Source of the DNA: Oscillibacter sp.
GTDB taxonomy: Bacteria > Bacillota > Clostridia > Oscillospirales > Oscillospiraceae
Assembly (NCBI GenBank): GCA_003539495.1
Contig: DPPB01000037.1
Coordinates: 1 to 13,814 of the forward strand
DNA: 13,814 nucleotides
Direction: 5' to 3'
The stretch's first letter is position 1. Each line of letters begins with the position of its first letter. Position numbers and translations under genes: made by a program. This document shows, piece by piece, positions 6,422 through 13,650 of this stretch. Under the pieces are notes generated by a model. The model was not told the origin of the DNA, searched no databases, and saw nothing but the letters and a program-made list of their open reading frames with translations.

Positions 6422-6450
6422 TTGACGAGGGGCGAAAAAGGTGCTATTTT
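6422..6450 (+). promoter_or_regulatory. Promoter of the TRAP/catabolic operon
   Basis: TTGACG (6422-6427, five of six) and TATTTT (6445-6450, four of six) are separated by 17 bases, placing the transcription start near 6457, directly in front of the TGGT/ACCA operator array. The -10 box is weak. Confidence 0.55.
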
Positions 6451-6484
6451 GGTATCGTGGTTAGATGGTAATACCAAATTACCA
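6450..6484. promoter_or_regulatory. Phased TGGT/ACCA operator array before dctP
   Basis: Three TGGT half-sites start at 6450, 6458 and 6466, exactly eight bases apart, and two ACCA half-sites start at 6473 and 6481, again eight apart. The inner pair makes the palindrome TGGTAATACCA (6466-6476), and the pair 6458/6481 shares the same centre at 6471. A 9-bp inverted repeat (6463-6471 with 6479-6487) overlaps it. The array covers roughly -7 to +28 of the predicted promoter, so bound regulator should block transcription. The adjacent GntR/FCD protein is the obvious candidate. Confidence 0.68.
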
Positions 6485-6532
6485 TCTTTAGAGAGTAAAT
6501 TTGAGAAAACTTTGAGAGTTAGGAGGAACCGT

Positions 6533-7534
6533 ATGAAAAAGCTGATGGCAGCGGTGCTGGCGGGCCTGATGCTGGCGGGCCTGTTATCGGGCTGTGCAAG
6601 CACCGCGAACGACGAGAAGGTGGAATACCGCTGGAAAATGGCGCTGAACTCCACCGAGGGCGATAACGCCTATGACACCGGCGTTCTGTTCGCCCAGAAG
6701 ATCAAGGAGCTGACCGATGGCCGGGTGCAGGTAGACCTGTACGGCGGCGCCCAGCTGGGCACCACGGCGGAGGTGCTGGAGGGCATGTACGCAGGTGTGG
6801 CCGATGTGATGTGCGAATCCATCGGTACGCTGGCTACCTTTACCCCCCTGGCCAACATTGAGGCGATGCCTTATATGTTCAGCAGCTACGATCACTTTAT
6901 GAATGTGTGGTACAGCGACCTGGGCCAGGAGATCAAGGACGCCGTGGGCGATGACGCTGGCTTCAAGCTCATGGGTGCGTCCTACCGCGGTCCCCGTGTG
7001 GTGTGCGCCACCAAGGAGCTGAAAACCATTGCCGACTTCAAGGGCTTCAAGCTCCGGGCCCCCAACCTGGAGATGTATCTGAAGACCTGGCAGTGGGCGG
7101 GGGCCAACCCCACACCGGTGCCTATGAACGAGGTTTACACCGCTCTGCAGCAGAAAACCGTGGACGGCCAGGAAAACCCCGTGGTGGACTCCGTGAACTA
7201 CGCCTTTGACGAGGTGTGCAACTACTGGATCAAGACCAACCATGTGTACGGCTGCAATGTGGTGATCATGGACAAGAAGTACTTCGAGAGCCTGCCCGCC
7301 GACATTCAGAAGGCCACCCTGGAGGCCGCCGATTTTGCGGGCCGGGCCATCAGTGAGCAGCAGGCGGACAAGGATGCCGTGGCCTGGCAGGAGCTGGAGG
7401 ACGAGGGCAAGACCATCGTCGAGGTGGATAACGCCGCCTTCGCCGAGCACTTCAAGGACTTTGCCGCCACTAACTATCCCCAGTTTGCCGATTGGGTGGA
7501 GCGCATCGCCGCCATGGATCCTGCCAAGGGCTAA
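6533..7534 (+). CDS. dctP: TRAP transporter substrate-binding lipoprotein, DctP family
   Basis: Extracytoplasmic receptor of a TRAP transporter, 333 residues. The lipoprotein signal ends in LLSGC (Cys21 acylated) and is followed by a short ASTANDE linker. The mature part has the DctP pattern: YGGAQLGTTAEVLEGMYAGVADV, then FKGFKLRAPN with the conserved carboxylate-binding Arg175, and the DGQENP motif (residues 211-216). These indicate an organic-acid ligand; the family also binds sugar acids, keto acids and sulfonates, and I cannot tell which. AGGAGG lies six bases before the ATG at 6533. The open frame back to 6422 runs through the promoter and is not coding. It is the first gene of the operon after the GntR operator array. 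Confidence 0.94.
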   Translation: MKKLMAAVLAGLMLAGLLSGCASTANDEKVEYRWKMALNSTEGDNAYDTGVLFAQKIKELTDGRVQVDLYGGAQLGTTAEVLEGMYAGVADVMCESIGTLATFTPLANIEAMPYMFSSYDHFMNVWYSDLGQEIKDAVGDDAGFKLMGASYRGPRVVCATKELKTIADFKGFKLRAPNLEMYLKTWQWAGANPTPVPMNEVYTALQQKTVDGQENPVVDSVNYAFDEVCNYWIKTNHVYGCNVVIMDKKYFESLPADIQKATLEAADFAGRAISEQQADKDAVAWQELEDEGKTIVEVDNAAFAEHFKDFAATNYPQFADWVERIAAMDPAKG

Positions 7535-7552
7535 GAAAGGAGGAGAATTGTT

Positions 7553-8059
7553 GTGATCAAAGCGTATTCCAAATTTTTGGATATTCTGGAGAAGATCCAG
7601 AAGGTCATTCTGACCGTGTCCGTGCCGGCCATGGTGCTGATCATGTTCTACCAGGTCGTCATGCGGTATGTGTTCCACAATTCCCCGGCCTGGAGCGAGG
7701 AGCTGGTGCGCTACCTGTTCATCTTCAATGTGATGATGGCCGCGGCCATTGCTGTGCGGCGCAACAGCCACCTGCAGATCGACATTCTGCTCAACGTTCT
7801 GAAGCCCCATGTGCGCCGGATCTTCACCATCTGCGCCACGACGGTGGGCCTGGTGTTCCTGGTATACCTGTTCATCCTCTCCCTGGAGCTGGTGCGCAGC
7901 GGCGCGCCTAACACCTCCGCCGGCCTGGGCCTGCCCATGTCCATTCCCTATACCTGTGTACCCATCGGCACGGCGCTGATGGTGCTGACCTCCGTAGAGG
8001 TCATTCTCAAAAACATTCAGGAACTGGCTGATGAAAAGAAAGGAGGCACCGCCGTATGA
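7553..8059 (+). CDS. dctQ: TRAP transporter small permease, DctQ family
   Basis: The small membrane subunit, 168 residues, with four hydrophobic helices (roughly residues 18-38, 45-68, 84-107 and 120-146). It shows the family features YQVVMRYVFHNSPAWSEELVRYLF and the charged RRNSHLQIDIL loop after helix 2. The start is GTG at 7553, nine bases after AAAGGAGG; no better ATG exists. It begins 18 bases after dctP and overlaps dctM by four bases (ATGA), so the two permease subunits are translationally coupled. Confidence 0.93.
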   Translation: MIKAYSKFLDILEKIQKVILTVSVPAMVLIMFYQVVMRYVFHNSPAWSEELVRYLFIFNVMMAAAIAVRRNSHLQIDILLNVLKPHVRRIFTICATTVGLVFLVYLFILSLELVRSGAPNTSAGLGLPMSIPYTCVPIGTALMVLTSVEVILKNIQELADEKKGGTAV

Positions 8060-9333
8060 ACGCAGGACTGCTCGTATTTATTCTGCTGCTGCTTCTGTCC
8101 TTCCTGGGCATTCCCATCTTTATCTCCCTGGGCATCGGTACCCTGATAGCCCTGAACATGGCGGACCTGCCCATGCTGGTGCTGCCCCAGAAGCTCTTTG
8201 CCGGCATGAACTCCTCCTCCCTGCTGGCCATTCCCTTCTTCATCCTGGCGGGCAACCTTATGTCCCGCAGTATTACGGGGAAGCTCATTGATGTGGCCAA
8301 CGCCCTCATCGGGCGCATCAAGGGCAGCCTGGCCCTGGTAACGGTGGTGGCCTCCGGCCTGTTCGGCGCCATCTCCGGCTCCGGTGTGGCCACGGCCTCC
8401 GCCATTGGCGGCCTGACCATTCCCGCCATGAAGAAGGAGGGCTATCCCGCTCCCTTCGCCGTGGCCGTGTCGTCCATTTCGTCCATTTTGGGCCCCATCA
8501 TTCCCCCGTCTATTACCCTGATCGTGTACGCCTCCATCACCAATGTGTCGGTGTCCAAGCTGTTTATCGGCTCGGTGATCCCCGGCCTGCTGCTGGTGGT
8601 GTGCCTCATGGGCTACGCCCTGGTATATGCTAAGCGCAATAACCTCCCCGCCCACGAGAAGATGCCCGCCAGGGAGGTGGCCAAGACCTTCAAGAGCAGC
8701 ATCTGGGCGCTGCTGATGCCCATTATCATTCTGGGCGGTATCTTCGGCGGTATCTTCACCGCCACCGAGGCCGCTGCCGTGGCCGTGGTGTACGCCCTGA
8801 TCGTGAGCCTGTTTATCTATAAGGATACCAAGTGGAGCGAGCTGCCTGCCTCCTTTGTGGAGGCGTCCGTTTCCACCGCCACCATCATGGTGATGGTGGG
8901 CCTGTCCAAGGCCTCCAGCTATGTGGTGGTCACCTCCGGCCTGCCGGCCCTGCTGCTGGACACCTTCTCCAGCCTCACTGAGAGCCGGGTGCTGATCCTG
9001 CTGCTGCTGAACCTGCTGTTCCTCATCATCGGTATGCTCATGGAGGCCAATGCCGCCATCATTATGATGACCCCCATCCTGATGCCCCTGCTGACCCTGT
9101 ACGGCATCAACCCCCTGATGTTCGGCATCGTCATGAGCTTCAACCTGTGCATCGGCCTGGTCACGCCTCCTGTGGGCCTGTGCCTGCTGCTGAGCAACCA
9201 GATCGGCGAGACCAGCCTCAGCAAGTCCCTGAAGGCACTGATGCCCCTGCTGCTCATCAGCATCGTGGTGCTGCTGCTGATTACCTATGTGGACCCGCTG
9301 ACCACCTGGCTGCCGTCCCTGCTGAAGAAGTAA
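8056..9333 (+). CDS. dctM: TRAP transporter large permease, DctM family
   Basis: The main transport subunit, 425 residues and about 12 hydrophobic segments, usual for DctM. Diagnostic sequences include SSSLLAIPFFILAGNLMSR, the VVASGLFGAISGSGVATASAIG segment, and SSISSILGPIIPPSITLIVYA, plus the second-repeat ILGGIFGGIFTATEAAAVAVVYAL and the near-C-terminal LVTPPVGLCLLLSNQIGE. It uses the sodium gradient in characterised relatives. The start overlaps the dctQ stop and has GAAAGGAGG about ten bases upstream. The three TRAP subunits are complete, so the transporter should be functional. Confidence 0.95.
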   Translation: MNAGLLVFILLLLLSFLGIPIFISLGIGTLIALNMADLPMLVLPQKLFAGMNSSSLLAIPFFILAGNLMSRSITGKLIDVANALIGRIKGSLALVTVVASGLFGAISGSGVATASAIGGLTIPAMKKEGYPAPFAVAVSSISSILGPIIPPSITLIVYASITNVSVSKLFIGSVIPGLLLVVCLMGYALVYAKRNNLPAHEKMPAREVAKTFKSSIWALLMPIIILGGIFGGIFTATEAAAVAVVYALIVSLFIYKDTKWSELPASFVEASVSTATIMVMVGLSKASSYVVVTSGLPALLLDTFSSLTESRVLILLLLNLLFLIIGMLMEANAAIIMMTPILMPLLTLYGINPLMFGIVMSFNLCIGLVTPPVGLCLLLSNQIGETSLSKSLKALMPLLLISIVVLLLITYVDPLTTWLPSLLKK

Positions 9334-9381
9334 GGACATAATATTGCCCCCATTATCACTCCTTTTCTGTTTCCAATGTGA

Positions 9382-9408
9382 TCCCCGCCCCCTTGAAGGG
9401 AGCGGGGA
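9382..9408 (+). repeat. Intercistronic hairpin between dctM and the dehydrogenase gene
   Basis: TCCCCGC (9382-9388) pairs with GCGGGGA (9402-9408); after one mismatch CCC pairs with GGG, closing on TTGAA. No U-run follows, so it is not a normal terminator. It lies in the 140-base gap between transporter and catabolic genes and may mark a processing or partial-termination point that sets different expression of the two halves. Confidence 0.6.
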
Positions 9409-9473
9409 CGCGGCGGAAAAACTAAGGAGTTTGTTGAGTTTCCATATATATTTTAATAAGGAGATGTATGTAT

Positions 9474-10355
9474 ATGAAGATCGGTTTCCTGGGCCTGGGC
9501 GTCATGGGCCTGCCTATGGCGAAAAATCTGATAAAAAAGAGCGGCTGCGAGGTGCTGGGCTTTGATGTGGCTCAGAGCCGTTTGGACGAGTTCGCCGCCG
9601 CAGGCGGTACGCCGGTGAAGGAACAGACGGATATTTATAAGCAGTGTGACATCATCATGCAGATCCTGCCCACCCACGCCATTATCCGCAAGTCTGTGGA
9701 GGACGCCGTACACTACGGCAAGCGGGGCAACATCATCATCGACCTCAGCTCCACCGCCCCCGACATCATCCAGGATCTGTACAAAACCGTCAGAGAGGCG
9801 GGTATGTACCTGCTGGATTCCCCCATCAGCGGTGGTAATCCCATGGCCATTGCCGGCACCCTGGCCATTATGACCGGCGGCGACAAGGAAGTGTTTGACA
9901 GCGTGAAGCCCCTGCTGGAGTGCATGGGTCATCCCGTTTACACCGGCGGCAGCGGCAGCGGCAGCGTCACCAAGCTGGTGAACAACATGGTGGCCGGGGC
10001 CTATATGGTGGTTATCGCCGAGGCCTATGCCTTCGCCGCCAAGGCGGGCATTGACCTGCAGACCACCTTTGAGGCCACCCGGGGCGGCTTTGCCGGCGGC
10101 CCTGTGTATGAAAACAAGGTGCCCAAGCTCATCAAGCGCGACTTCGAGCCCGGCGCCCGGGTAGCCGTTCACCGTAAGGACATCCTCAATGCCAAGCACT
10201 TTGCCCATCACATGGGCGTGGATACGCCCATGACCGACGTGGTGCTGCGGGTCATGGACTGGATGAACGACAACGGCCATATCGACGAGGATCAGATCGC
10301 CATGGTCAAGTATTACGAGGATAAGATGGATGTGACCGTGGGCGAGGAAAAATAA
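9474..10355 (+). CDS. NAD(P)-dependent beta-hydroxyacid dehydrogenase (3-hydroxyisobutyrate dehydrogenase family)
   Basis: Oxidoreductase of the beta-hydroxyacid dehydrogenase family, which interconverts 3-hydroxy acids and their semialdehydes (3-hydroxyisobutyrate, tartronate semialdehyde/glycerate, 4-hydroxybutyrate, sulfolactaldehyde and others). The 293-residue protein opens with the Rossmann dinucleotide motif GFLGLGVMGLPMAKNL. It has the substrate-binding signature DSPISGGNPMAIAGTLAIMTGG from residue 115 and the catalytic Lys167 in KLVNNM. KDILNAK in the C-terminal domain also fits. An in-frame ATG at 9468 is four bases from AAGGAG; ATG 9474, ten bases away, begins the canonical MKIGFLGLG and is preferred. 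It follows the TRAP genes and precedes the hydrolase by four bases. It probably acts on the imported acid or a derivative; the substrate is not determinable here. Confidence 0.92.
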   Translation: MKIGFLGLGVMGLPMAKNLIKKSGCEVLGFDVAQSRLDEFAAAGGTPVKEQTDIYKQCDIIMQILPTHAIIRKSVEDAVHYGKRGNIIIDLSSTAPDIIQDLYKTVREAGMYLLDSPISGGNPMAIAGTLAIMTGGDKEVFDSVKPLLECMGHPVYTGGSGSGSVTKLVNNMVAGAYMVVIAEAYAFAAKAGIDLQTTFEATRGGFAGGPVYENKVPKLIKRDFEPGARVAVHRKDILNAKHFAHHMGVDTPMTDVVLRVMDWMNDNGHIDEDQIAMVKYYEDKMDVTVGEEK

Positions 10356-10359
10356 ACCT

Positions 10360-11130
10360 ATGGATCGCTATCCCATCCGCGTAACCCTGCTGGCCAACGC
10401 CGGCGTGCTGATCCGATACCGGGACACGGCTCTGCTCCTGGACGGGCTGTTCGGCAGGAAGGACAATCCCTTCAGCCTCCTGCCCCCCGGCTGCCGGGAG
10501 GCCATGCTTCGGGGCGAGCCGCCCTTTGAGCGGCTGGACTATCTGCTGTTCACCCACTACCATCCCGATCACTTTGACCCGGAGATGGTCCGGGCGCTTT
10601 TGGAGCATCGAAGGGTGAAGGGTCTGTTTTATCCGAAGGACGAGGCCCCGGCGGTGCAGAATCTCAGCCGGTGGCTGCAGCAGGAGGGCATCCCCTGCGT
10701 GCCGCTGTGCCGCGGGACGGACCGGGCCGCCATACAGATCGAGCCGGGTATTTCGGTGCAGGCGTTTATGGTGCCCCATTTGGGAGAGGAGTACCGGTCC
10801 GTGCCCCATGTGTGCTATCTGCTGAGTTTTGACGGGCGGCGGGTGCTGTTCACGGCGGACAGCGACTATCTCCACGAGGATTTCTCCCGGCTGGCGGGAA
10901 CACCCCTGTACGCGGTGTTCCTCAATCCCTTGTTTTACCAGGCTTATTATAGTACCCGCCTGTTTCACGGACATTTTGACACGGATACGCTGTGCGTCTA
11001 CCACGTCCCCTTTCCGGAGGACGACGGGATGCATATGCAGGATATGGCGCGGCGTATGCCGCGAGGGGCGGCGGACAGCGGGCTGCGGGTCCTGCCGCTG
11101 ACGGAACCGATGCAGCAAATCGAGCTTTAA
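10360..11130 (+). CDS. MBL-fold metallo-hydrolase
   Basis: A 256-residue protein of the metallo-beta-lactamase fold. The metal-binding motif HxHxDH is intact (His66, His68, Asp70, His71 in FTHYHPDHFD). A further candidate ligand is the Asp in VLFTADSDYL, the usual TGD/TAD position, with VPHLG and GHFDTDTL as possible sources of the remaining His. The fold includes hydrolases of thioesters, lactones, phosphodiesters and other bonds, so the reaction is open. It starts four bases after the dehydrogenase stop and the gene lies inside the operon, so it likely acts on a pathway intermediate (for instance a lactone or CoA thioester) or in repair. There is no signal peptide, so it is cytoplasmic. The ribosome binding site is weak (AGGA about 14 bases away), suggesting coupling to the upstream gene. 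Confidence 0.85.
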   Translation: MDRYPIRVTLLANAGVLIRYRDTALLLDGLFGRKDNPFSLLPPGCREAMLRGEPPFERLDYLLFTHYHPDHFDPEMVRALLEHRRVKGLFYPKDEAPAVQNLSRWLQQEGIPCVPLCRGTDRAAIQIEPGISVQAFMVPHLGEEYRSVPHVCYLLSFDGRRVLFTADSDYLHEDFSRLAGTPLYAVFLNPLFYQAYYSTRLFHGHFDTDTLCVYHVPFPEDDGMHMQDMARRMPRGAADSGLRVLPLTEPMQQIEL

Positions 11131-11151
11131 CGGAATAGGAAGTGAATAATC

Positions 11152-11628
11152 ATGAATGACATTCTGGAAATGGCCCAGGGCAATCTTACCCGGGTCATCG
11201 CCGTGCGGCTGCGTCCCGGAACGGATGTGCTGCTGGGCCTCACCGAGGCCTGCCGCCGTGCGGGTATCAACAACGGTGTGATCCTCAGCGCCATCGGCAG
11301 TCTGGACGGTGTGGCCTACTGCAATCCCGTGGAGCTGCCGGACAAGAAGGCCGGCTACGGCTACGGCGAGGTGCTGCACCTGACGGGGCCCATTGAGCTT
11401 ACCGCCGGCAGCGGCATCATCTGCCATGATGACCAGGGGGTCACGAACCTCCATGTACACATGAGCCTCAGCGACCGCTACGGCAATGCCCACGGCGGCC
11501 ACCTGGTGGAGGGCACCAAGGTGCTGCTCACCGTGGACGTGATCATCGCCGAAATCGGCGGGCTGGTCATGGGAAGAAAATTTGACGACGAATTGGAAGT
11601 GCCCCTGTTCGCGCCCAAGCAGGCGTAA
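11152..11628 (+). CDS. PPC (DUF296) domain protein
   Basis: A 158-residue single-domain protein of the PPC/DUF296 family, known from plant AT-hook proteins and from bacterial proteins of mostly unknown function. Matching parts are RVIAVRLRPGTDVLLGL near the N-terminus, VILSAIGSLDGVAY, EVLHLTGPIELTAGSG, and the closing HVHMSLSDRYGNAHGGHL. His101, His103 and His117 form the conserved cluster thought to bind a metal. There is no AT-hook. It follows the hydrolase by 21 bases with AGGAAG before its ATG and precedes E1-alpha by 28 bases, so it is an operon member. It may be a regulatory or metal-dependent accessory protein; I cannot assign a reaction. Confidence 0.87.
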   Translation: MNDILEMAQGNLTRVIAVRLRPGTDVLLGLTEACRRAGINNGVILSAIGSLDGVAYCNPVELPDKKAGYGYGEVLHLTGPIELTAGSGIICHDDQGVTNLHVHMSLSDRYGNAHGGHLVEGTKVLLTVDVIIAEIGGLVMGRKFDDELEVPLFAPKQA

Positions 11629-11656
11629 GGGGCAGCTAAAGAAAGGTGTGAGAACA

Positions 11657-12664
11657 TTGGCTGAAAAGAAAACTAAGGAAATGTACAGTAAGGAGCAGCT
11701 TTTGGAGTTCTACCGCACGATGGTGCGCATCCGTACCTTCGAGGAGAAGGCCGCTGAGTGCTTCACCAAGGGTATGCTGGCAGGAAACATCCATTTGAGC
11801 ATCGGCCAGGAGGCCGCTGAGGCCGGCGCTTTCGCCGCCATCGGCCCCCAGGACTACTTTACCTCCACCCACCGCGGCCACGGCCACGCCATTGCCCGGG
11901 GCGCTGATCCCAAGCTGGCTATGGCCGAGCTGTTCGGCAAGAAGACCGGCTACTGCAAGGGCAAGGGCGGCTCCATGCATATTGCGGATATGGAGAAGAT
12001 GAACCACCTGGGCGCCAACGGCATCGTAGGCGGCGGCCAGCCCATCTCCGCCGGCAGCGCCCTGGCCTCCAAGATCCTGGGCGACGGCGCGGTGACCGTG
12101 GGCTGCTTCGGCGACGGCGCCACCAACGAGGGCAGCTTCCACGAGTCTCTGAATATGGCCGCCGCATGGAAGCTTCCCATGGTGTGGTTCATTGAAAATA
12201 ACTGCTACGGCGTGTCCACCGAGATCCACCGGGTCACCAACACCTCCCATCTGGCCAGCCGTGCTGAGGCTTACGGCGTGCCCTATGCCATCGTGGACGG
12301 CACCAACCCCACGGAGGTTTACGAGGCCATGCAGAAGGCCATGGAGCATGCCCGCAGCGGCAAGGGCCCCTATCTGGTGGAGGCCACCGTGTACCGCTAT
12401 CAGGGCCATTACTGCGGCGACCCCGCCGTGTACCGTCCCAAGGAGTACATGGAACACGCCCTGGAGAACGACGGCATCATGAAGCTGGGCAAGCGTCTGC
12501 TGGCCTTGGGTGCTACCCAGGAGGAGCTGGACGAGATCACCGCAGCGGCGGATGCCGAGATGACCGAGGCCGTTAAGTTTGCCGACGAGTCTGAGTATCC
12601 CGATCCCGCCACGGTGCTGGACGATATGTATGTGAGCGACAATGAAAGGTGTGTGGCACGATGA
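11657..12664 (+). CDS. acoA: TPP-dependent dehydrogenase E1 alpha subunit, acetoin dehydrogenase-like
   Basis: Alpha subunit of the thiamine-diphosphate E1 of a 2-oxo acid/acetoin dehydrogenase complex, 335 residues. The TPP/Mg motif GDGATN (residues 152-157) ends in ENN (181-182). Sequences THRGHGHAIARGAD, GYCKGKGGSMHIAD and LGANGIVGGG are the AcoA-type pattern and differ from pyruvate dehydrogenase E1-alpha. The longest frame starts at 11582 inside the preceding gene and is not credible. The TTG at 11657, eight bases after AAAGGTG, gives the sensible N-terminus (M)AEKKTKEMYSKEQLLEFY; an ATG at 11681 is a weaker alternative. It overlaps acoB by four bases. The symbol reflects family resemblance; the true substrate may be a 2-oxo acid or hydroxyketone other than acetoin. 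Confidence 0.92.
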   Translation: MAEKKTKEMYSKEQLLEFYRTMVRIRTFEEKAAECFTKGMLAGNIHLSIGQEAAEAGAFAAIGPQDYFTSTHRGHGHAIARGADPKLAMAELFGKKTGYCKGKGGSMHIADMEKMNHLGANGIVGGGQPISAGSALASKILGDGAVTVGCFGDGATNEGSFHESLNMAAAWKLPMVWFIENNCYGVSTEIHRVTNTSHLASRAEAYGVPYAIVDGTNPTEVYEAMQKAMEHARSGKGPYLVEATVYRYQGHYCGDPAVYRPKEYMEHALENDGIMKLGKRLLALGATQEELDEITAAADAEMTEAVKFADESEYPDPATVLDDMYVSDNERCVAR

Positions 12665-13638
12665 AAAAGATTACTGTCAGCAAGGCCATCGGTGAGGCCC
12701 TGCACGAGGAGATGCTCCGGGACAAAAATGTCTTTATCATGGGCGAGGACATGGCCGTTATGGGCAATGTGTTTGCCATTACCAAGGGCTTTTTGGAGGA
12801 GTTCGGCCCCAACCGGGTCATTGATACCCCCATTTCCGAGGAGGGCTTCGTAGGCATGGCCGTAGGCGCGGCTATGCGCGGCCTGCGTCCCGTGGTGGAG
12901 CTGATGTATGACGACTTCGCCACCGAGTGCGCCGACCCCCTGTTCAACCAGGCGGCCAAGATCCGCTACATGACCGGCGGCCAGTGCAATGTGCCCATGG
13001 TCCTGCGGGCCCCCATGGGTGCCGGCCGCCGCAACGCCGGCCAGCACTCCCAGTCGCTGGAGAACTTCTTCTGCCACTTCCCCGGCCTGAAGGTAGTGGC
13101 TCCCTGCTCCGCCGCGGATGCCAAGGGCCTGCTGAAAACCGCCATTCGGGACGATGACCCCGTTATCTTCCTGGAGCACAAGCTGCTGTACGCCAAGAAG
13201 GAGGAGATCCCCGAGGAGGAGTACACCATTCCTCTGGGCCAGGCCGCTGTGAAGCGGGAGGGCAAGGATATTTCCATCATCACCTGGAGCCGCGAGGTAA
13301 ACTTCTCCCTGGAGGCGGCTGCCAAGCTGGCCGAGCAGGGCATTGAGGCCGAGGTGCTGGACCTGCGCACTCTGGTACCTCTGGATTGGGACGCCATTGT
13401 CAAGACCGTTTCCAAGACCCACAACGCCATCATCGTCTCCGAGGAGGTCAAGCGCGGCAGCTTCGCCGGTGAGCTATCCGCTCAGATCGGCGAGGAGCTG
13501 TTCGACGAGCTGGACGCTCCGGTGGAGCGTGTCTGCGGCCTGAACATCTGCTCCCCCTTCAGCCCCGTGCTGGAGGACAAGAACTTCCCCCATCCGGAGG
13601 ACATCGTGGCCGCGGTCAAGCGCGTGCTGAATAAGTAA
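12661..13638 (+). CDS. acoB: TPP-dependent dehydrogenase E1 beta subunit, acetoin dehydrogenase-like
   Basis: Beta subunit of the same E1, 325 residues, of the transketolase-like fold. Recognised parts are ITVSKAIGEALHEEM, the cofactor-contacting Glu in TPISEEGFVGMAVGAAMRGLRPVVE, the potassium/TPP-region sequence YMTGGQCNVPMVLRAPMGAG with the following GQHSQ, and DLRTLVPLDWDAI in the C-terminal domain. Its ATG at 12661 overlaps the E1-alpha stop (ATGA), with AAAGGTG ten bases upstream; a GTG at 12649 is inside that ribosome binding site. The two subunits must assemble as a heterotetramer, and both appear intact. The partner E2 follows 12 bases downstream. Confidence 0.93.
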   Translation: MKKITVSKAIGEALHEEMLRDKNVFIMGEDMAVMGNVFAITKGFLEEFGPNRVIDTPISEEGFVGMAVGAAMRGLRPVVELMYDDFATECADPLFNQAAKIRYMTGGQCNVPMVLRAPMGAGRRNAGQHSQSLENFFCHFPGLKVVAPCSAADAKGLLKTAIRDDDPVIFLEHKLLYAKKEEIPEEEYTIPLGQAAVKREGKDISIITWSREVNFSLEAAAKLAEQGIEAEVLDLRTLVPLDWDAIVKTVSKTHNAIIVSEEVKRGSFAGELSAQIGEELFDELDAPVERVCGLNICSPFSPVLEDKNFPHPEDIVAAVKRVLNK

Positions 13639-13650
13639 GGAGGGAGAATC

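Noticed and set aside
6422..6532. Upstream start for dctP at 6422
   Set aside because: It would translate the promoter and operator; the ATG at 6533 has AGGAGG at proper spacing and begins a lipoprotein signal.
8017..9339. 440-codon frame antisense to dctM
   Set aside because: It is a Gln/His/Gly-rich shadow of the GC-rich dctM gene on the other strand with no domain pattern; similar shadows lie opposite dctP, acoA and acoB.
9431..9459. Promoter for the dehydrogenase gene (TTGTTG and TAATAA)
   Set aside because: The -10 match is poor and the sequence is simply AT-rich; kept only as a possibility under the gap finding.
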